Source of the DNA: Kiloniellales bacterium | GTDB lineage: Bacteria; Pseudomonadota; Alphaproteobacteria; Kiloniellales; JAKSBE01 | DNA: 9,065 nt | Direction: 5' to 3' | Assembly (NCBI GenBank): GCA_030067055.1 | Contig: JASJAL010000101.1 | Location: 1 to 9,065 of the forward strand | Shown: positions 6,093 to 9,065 of the stretch, one piece after another | Layout of the letters: every line of letters begins with the position of its first letter | Numbering within the stretch: position 1 is the stretch's first letter | Position numbers and translations under genes: made by a program | The notes under the pieces: model-generated | The model's input: the letters and a program-made list of their open reading frames with translations, nothing else | Database searches by the model: none | Told to the model about the DNA's origin: nothing

Positions 6093-7487
6093 CTAGTTCT
6101 GGCGGATCGCCTCGAACTCGATGATCAGCTCGACCTCGTCGCCGACCCAGCCGTTCTCCACGGCATAGGTCATGCCGAACTCGCTGCGCTTCACCGTGCC
6201 GCGCACCGAGACCCCGACCACGTAGGGCGGGCCGGCGCCGAAAGGGTAATCGCCGATCTTGTTCTTGATGACCTGCAGGGTGATCGGCCGGGTGACGCCG
6301 AGGATGGTCAGATCGCCGGTCACCTCGCCGCTGTTCTCGCCGGTCGGGCGAGCCTCGCGGCCGACGAAGCGGATCTCCGGGTGGTCGTCGACGTCGAGGA
6401 AGTCGCTGCCCTTGACGTGCTTGTCGCGGCGGTCGTGGTTGGTGAAGACGCTGTCGGCCTGGATCGTCACCTCGATGTCGGTGACCGCCGGCGCGGCCTC
6501 GTCGAAGGTGAAGCTGCCGCCACCCTCGAGGAACATGCCCAGGGTGTCGGCGTAGCCGATGTGATGGACCAGGAAGCCGACGCTGAAATGGGCCGGATCG
6601 ATCTCGTAGCGGGCCGGGTTCGCCTGGGCCGGTGGGGCGATCGCGCCGGTGAGGCCGCCGCCCAGGATGGCAATCAGGGCCAGCCAGCTCGCGCGCTGGC
6701 CGAAGGCCAGCCAACTCGAATTTCTCGACAAGGTCTCTCGTCTCCTCTCCCAGGCCTGGCGGATCAGCCCGGAGACATCGCGGAGAAAGGACGCGATGAG
6801 AGCGGTCAGGCCGATCGCGGCGAGCCAGGCACTCCATACGGCTGGCACGATCGGTGCCAAGCATATGACCAGCGCGCCGACTTGTAGAGCGCAGATTGCC
6901 TTGCGGCGCAAGCTGGGCGCCAGAGGCGCGCGCAGCGGCGCCCAGGCCAGGCTGGCGAGGACGAAGAGGTAGCGCAGCAGCCCCGACAGCAGGATCCAGG
7001 GACCTGCCTTCCCGGCGCTGAAGACCAGCAGCGACAGGACCAGGACGAAGAGGGCGTCGGTCTCCATGTCGAAGCGGGCGCCGAAATGGGTGCATTCCCG
7101 GCGTCGGCGGGCGACCCAGCCGTCGACGCCGTCGAGCAGGAATGCGACCAGGGCGAGGGCGAAGAACAGCCAGGCCAGCGGCGGATCGAGCGCCGCCAGG
7201 ACCAGGGCCCCGGCCAGGGGGCAGATCAGGATCGCCCGCGCGAGGGTGACTCCGTTGGCACAACCGAAGCGTTTATCCGGCAGGAACTGGCTGGCCGCGA
7301 CCAGGACGCCGAGGACGACCAGAGCGCCCAGGGACAAGGAGGTCAGGTAGTAGGGCAGGCCCAGGTCCATGCCCGCGGCGATGCCGGAGGTGACGCCCGC
7401 GAGCAGGCTCAGGGCGCCCAGCAGGGTCATGGCGACGCCGGGCGCCGGGGCGGTCGGTAGGGCGGCCAATCTCGGTCGCGGGATCAT
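6093..7487 (-). CDS. CDP-alcohol phosphatidyltransferase fused in frame to a YceI domain
   Basis: 464 residues from ATG 7487 (GCGGA 5 nt upstream). Residues 1-245 are strongly hydrophobic, with about seven to eight candidate membrane segments. They carry the complete CDP-alcohol phosphatidyltransferase signature D119-GVDGWVAR-(8)-G136-ARFD-MET-D144, i.e. DxxDGxxARx8GxxxDxxxD, which transfers a phosphatidyl or phosphoalcohol group from a CDP-activated donor in the membrane. Residues 292-461 are a YceI-like lipocalin-fold domain (YEIDPAHFSVGFLVHHIGYA, then VFTNHDRRDKHVKGSDFLDV and GDLTILGVTRPITL). Members of that family bind isoprenoid-type lipids in the periplasm. Residues 262-289 between them look like an internal signal peptide ending in AQA, so the YceI half would lie outside the inner membrane. 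A TTG at 6731 could instead start a separate 212-residue YceI precursor. First gene of the operon; substrate unknown. Confidence 0.85.
   Translation of the reverse strand: MIPRPRLAALPTAPAPGVAMTLLGALSLLAGVTSGIAAGMDLGLPYYLTSLSLGALVVLGVLVAASQFLPDKRFGCANGVTLARAILICPLAGALVLAALDPPLAWLFFALALVAFLLDGVDGWVARRRRECTHFGARFDMETDALFVLVLSLLVFSAGKAGPWILLSGLLRYLFVLASLAWAPLRAPLAPSLRRKAICALQVGALVICLAPIVPAVWSAWLAAIGLTALIASFLRDVSGLIRQAWERRRETLSRNSSWLAFGQRASWLALIAILGGGLTGAIAPPAQANPARYEIDPAHFSVGFLVHHIGYADTLGMFLEGGGSFTFDEAAPAVTDIEVTIQADSVFTNHDRRDKHVKGSDFLDVDDHPEIRFVGREARPTGENSGEVTGDLTILGVTRPITLQVIKNKIGDYPFGAGPPYVVGVSVRGTVKRSEFGMTYAVENGWVGDEVELIIEFEAIRQN
6742..6750 (-). promoter_or_regulatory. Possible internal ribosome binding site for a stand-alone YceI protein
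   Basis: GGAGAGGAG on the minus strand lies 10 nt before an in-frame TTG (6731-6729). From that codon the product would be MSRNSSWLAFG followed by a hydrophobic stretch and an APPAQA cleavage-like site: a typical Sec signal peptide on a YceI domain of normal length. The site also encodes the Arg-rich WERRRE linker, so the purine run may be coincidental. Confidence 0.35.
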
Positions 7488-7567
7488 TTTGGTCCGCTGC
7501 GGTGTTAATCGGTGCGGTTGTTTGTCTAACGCCGTGCGGTCCCGGTCTATTCCGTCCGCCCGGGCCC

Positions 7568-7607
7568 GGTCACGGGCGTGAACAACCTTGGTCACGAAAC
7601 CGTGGCC
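7568..7607. promoter_or_regulatory. Two tandem dyads with GGTCACG half-sites (operator candidate)
   Basis: GGTCACG occurs at 7568-7574 and again at 7590-7596, 22 bp apart (about two helical turns). Each is followed by a near-inverted copy: GGTCAC-GGGC-GTGAAC (one mismatch) and GGTCACG-AAAC-CGTGGCC (one G/T wobble). They sit about 80-120 bp upstream of the operon's ATG, a plausible place for a dimeric regulator. The regulator is not in the window. Confidence 0.4.
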
Positions 7608-7679
7608 ACCCCTAGCGTGGAGGACCAAAAGCCTCTATGTCCATTGGCGCGATGCGGGCCAAGGTCCGGCCGACCGGGG

Positions 7680-7697
7680 CCGCCGGCAAACCGGCGG
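7680..7697. repeat. Perfect 7-bp hairpin, CAAA loop
   Basis: CCGCCGG (7680-7686) and CCGGCGG (7691-7697) pair perfectly around a CAAA loop. It is very stable in RNA on either strand. There is no following U-run, so a simple terminator is not supported. Confidence 0.45.
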
Positions 7698-7729
7698 GGA
7701 TGAGGCCAGGCCGAAGGCTCGTATCACTT

Positions 7730-7752
7730 GCCGCAGAGGAATTTCCTGCGGC
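7730..7752. repeat. Second inverted repeat in the intergenic region
   Basis: GCCGCAG (7730-7736) pairs with CTGCGGC (7746-7752), 7 bp around a 9-nt loop. An alternative inner pairing AGGAA/TTCCT is also possible. With the hairpin 33 bp to the left, it could belong to a structured leader or small RNA, which the sequence alone cannot prove. Confidence 0.4.
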
Positions 7753-7863
7753 GTCGCCAGGTTCGGCCCGTTGGGGGAGACGGATTAGTGATAAGCCGTG
7801 GGAGGATGCCTGCCGTGAAGACTTCGCTAAACATTGCCACAAAAGTGTTGCTTTTCGTTGCGC

Positions 7864-7923
7864 TGCACAACAGCCAGCATTTCTGTCGTGCAAATGCATG
7901 AAATTCCAATCGTCGTGCATTTG
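7864..7923. promoter_or_regulatory. Overlapping inverted and direct repeats upstream of opgH (operator candidate)
   Basis: TGCACaaCAG (7864-7873) is mirrored by CTGtcGTGCA (7883-7892) across 9 nt. CAAATGCA (7891-7898) is mirrored by TGCATTTG (7916-7923). GTCGTGCA occurs as a direct repeat at 7885-7892 and 7912-7919. The block lies 40-100 bp before the opgH start in the AT-richer part, a usual position for operator or promoter elements. Confidence 0.4.
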
Positions 7924-7962
7924 GACGCTACGGATCTGTTAACTGAGACTGGTTGAAGTGCT

Positions 7963-9065
7963 TTGCGTGCCATTCTAGCTCCCCGACCCGATGCGCTCGA
8001 TCGTTCCTGGTCCCTGACCGTTCGGCGGCGCCGCTTCCTCTTCGCTCTGCTTGTTGGTCTGACCGTCGCCGCGGCGGTCTTCGTCATGGCCAGGATACTG
8101 CTGGGCGACGGCCTGAACCTCTTCGAAGCCGGCATCCTGGCCTGTTTCGTGATGACCATTCCCTGGATCGCGATCGGGTTCTGGAACTCGGTCATCGGCG
8201 TGACCTTGGCCCTGGGCGGGCGCGGGGTCGAAAAGACCAGCCCCTTCATGGCGCGGGTCGACGACAGGGCGCCGATCGATACCCGGACCGCCTTGATCAT
8301 GCCGATCTACAACGAGGACCCGGGACGGGTCTTCGACCACATCGAGCGGATCCTGGCCTCGCTGGACGACACCGGCGCGGCCCGCCATTTCGAGTTCTTC
8401 CTGCTGAGCGACACCAACAAGCCGGAGATCGCCGCAGAGGAAGAGCAGCGCTTCGCCGAACTTTCCAAGCGGGACCCGCGGCCCGGGCGGCTGCACTACC
8501 GCCGCCGCCAGGACAATGTCGGCCAGAAAGCCGGCAACGTCCGGGACTTCTGCGAGCGCTGGGGCGAGGACTTCGACTTCATGGTGGTGCTCGACGCCGA
8601 CAGCATCATGACCGGCGGGACCCTACTGCACATGGTCCGGGTCATGCAGGCCAACGAGCGGCTCGGCATCCTGCAGACCCTGATCGCCGGCCTGCCGGCG
8701 CGCAGTGCCTTCGCCCGCATCTTCCAGTTCGGGATGCGCCAGGGGATGCGGACCTACACCATGGGCAGCGCCTGGTGGCTGGGCGAGGACGGCCCCTACT
8801 GGGGGCACAACGCGATCATTCGGGTCGCGCCCTTCATCGCCCACTGCGAGTTGCCGATCCTGCCCGGGCGCGCGCCGCTTGGCGGCCGAATTCTGAGCCA
8901 CGATCAGGTCGAGGCCGCGATGATCCGCCGCGGCGGCTACGAGGTTCGCGTCCTGCCCGCCGAGCTGGGCAGCTACGAGGAGAACCCGCCGACGATCCTC
9001 GACTTCATCAAGCGCGACCTGCGCTGGTGCCAGGGCAACATGCAGTACTTTCAGCTGCTGAACAT
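7963..9065 (+). CDS. opgH: Glucans biosynthesis glucosyltransferase OpgH/MdoH (partial, C-terminus outside window)
   Basis: Inner-membrane GT2 glucosyltransferase that builds the glucose backbone of osmoregulated periplasmic glucans from UDP-glucose. The first 367 residues are present. Two N-terminal membrane segments (about 25-47 and 54-84) precede the catalytic domain: LIMPIYNED (111-119), LLSDTNKPE (147-155), NVGQKAGNVRDF (185-196), VVLDADS (208-214), PYWGHNAIIR (278-287), LPILPGRAPLGGRILSHDQV (297-316) and the RDLRWCQGN motif (351-359). The YWGHN, PLGG, SHD and RWCQGN blocks are specific to OpgH rather than cellulose synthase. An in-frame TGA at 7954 limits the start: TTG 7963 keeps the first membrane helix, while the first ATG (8086) would cut it, so TTG is preferred despite a weak GAAG site. 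The N-terminus is much shorter than in E. coli OpgH. No opgG precedes it, unlike the usual opgGH operon. Confidence 0.93.
   Translation, partial: MRAILAPRPDALDRSWSLTVRRRRFLFALLVGLTVAAAVFVMARILLGDGLNLFEAGILACFVMTIPWIAIGFWNSVIGVTLALGGRGVEKTSPFMARVDDRAPIDTRTALIMPIYNEDPGRVFDHIERILASLDDTGAARHFEFFLLSDTNKPEIAAEEEQRFAELSKRDPRPGRLHYRRRQDNVGQKAGNVRDFCERWGEDFDFMVVLDADSIMTGGTLLHMVRVMQANERLGILQTLIAGLPARSAFARIFQFGMRQGMRTYTMGSAWWLGEDGPYWGHNAIIRVAPFIAHCELPILPGRAPLGGRILSHDQVEAAMIRRGGYEVRVLPAELGSYEENPPTILDFIKRDLRWCQGNMQYFQLLN

Larger units (their letters stand above)
7488..7962. other. Non-coding divergent region between operon and opgH
   Basis: 475 bp separating two divergently read genes. Short open frames exist on both strands (e.g. 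7612-7920 minus, 7637-7942 plus), but they overlap one another, lack recognisable domains and look accidental. The left two thirds are GC-rich with several inverted repeats. From about 7820 the sequence becomes relatively AT-rich, as expected for the opgH promoter region. I could not identify a convincing -35/-10 pair on either strand, nor a known riboswitch. The more striking repeats are listed separately. Confidence 0.6.

Noticed and set aside
6028..7263. Minus-strand open frame (411 codons) overlapping the CDP-alcohol transferase/YceI gene
   Set aside because: Low-complexity, Arg-rich and without domains, while the overlapping frame has both family signatures.
7590..7634. Faint resemblance to a c-di-GMP-I riboswitch core (a stretch ending in CAAAAGCCTC)
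   Set aside because: The conserved GACGCAAAGCC block and the later tetraloop-receptor-like segment are not present, and the pairing does not fit.
7612..7920. Possible 102-residue minus-strand protein in the intergenic region (and a 101-residue plus-strand one at 7637-7942)
   Set aside because: No good ribosome binding site, no domain, and mutual overlap on opposite strands; they run through the hairpins and repeats.
7963..9065. Cellulose synthase catalytic subunit
   Set aside because: The YWGHNAIIR, PLGG, ILSHD and RWCQGN blocks are OpgH-specific.

Overview
The window is GC-rich, densely packed bacterial DNA. Protein style and gene content (stand-alone RibA with a degenerate RibB-like N-terminal half, short-form OpgH, GTG/TTG starts) suggest an alphaproteobacterium, probably of the Rhodospirillales type. 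That placement is inference. I see no mobile element, CRISPR array, tRNA or rRNA.

Left part (1-1984): a riboflavin-type pair on opposite strands. On the minus strand is ribA (GTP cyclohydrolase II, cut by the window's left edge). Facing away from it on the plus strand is a RibD reductase-domain protein that lacks the deaminase half. Their starts lie within about 100 bp of each other.

Middle part (2004-7487, all minus strand, read right to left): six tightly packed genes that look like one operon. In order of transcription they are a membrane CDP-alcohol phosphatidyltransferase fused in frame to a YceI domain, an FkbM-family methyltransferase, an MDR-superfamily dehydrogenase without recognisable zinc ligands, a highly divergent 6-pyruvoyl-tetrahydropterin-synthase (PTPS/QueD) homologue, a GT4 glycosyltransferase and a class I SAM methyltransferase. 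After the first 61-bp gap, the remaining junctions are +6, +3, +21 and -4 nt. The RibD-like gene converges on the operon's end with a 19-nt gap.

Right part (7488-7962): a 475-bp apparently non-coding region between the divergent operon and opgH, with several inverted repeats and a relatively AT-rich right half. From 7963 to the window end is the N-terminal part of OpgH (MdoH), the membrane glucosyltransferase for periplasmic glucans, with no opgG beside it.

Interpretation: GTP-ring-opening (RibA), reductase (RibD-C-like), pterin-fold (PTPS-like), dehydrogenase, glycosyl-, methyl- and phosphatidyl-transferase genes together suggest an uncharacterised pathway. It may divert a riboflavin- or pterin-type intermediate into a glycosylated, methylated and perhaps lipid-linked product. 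The gene set and spacing are read from the sequence; the joint pathway and product are inference.
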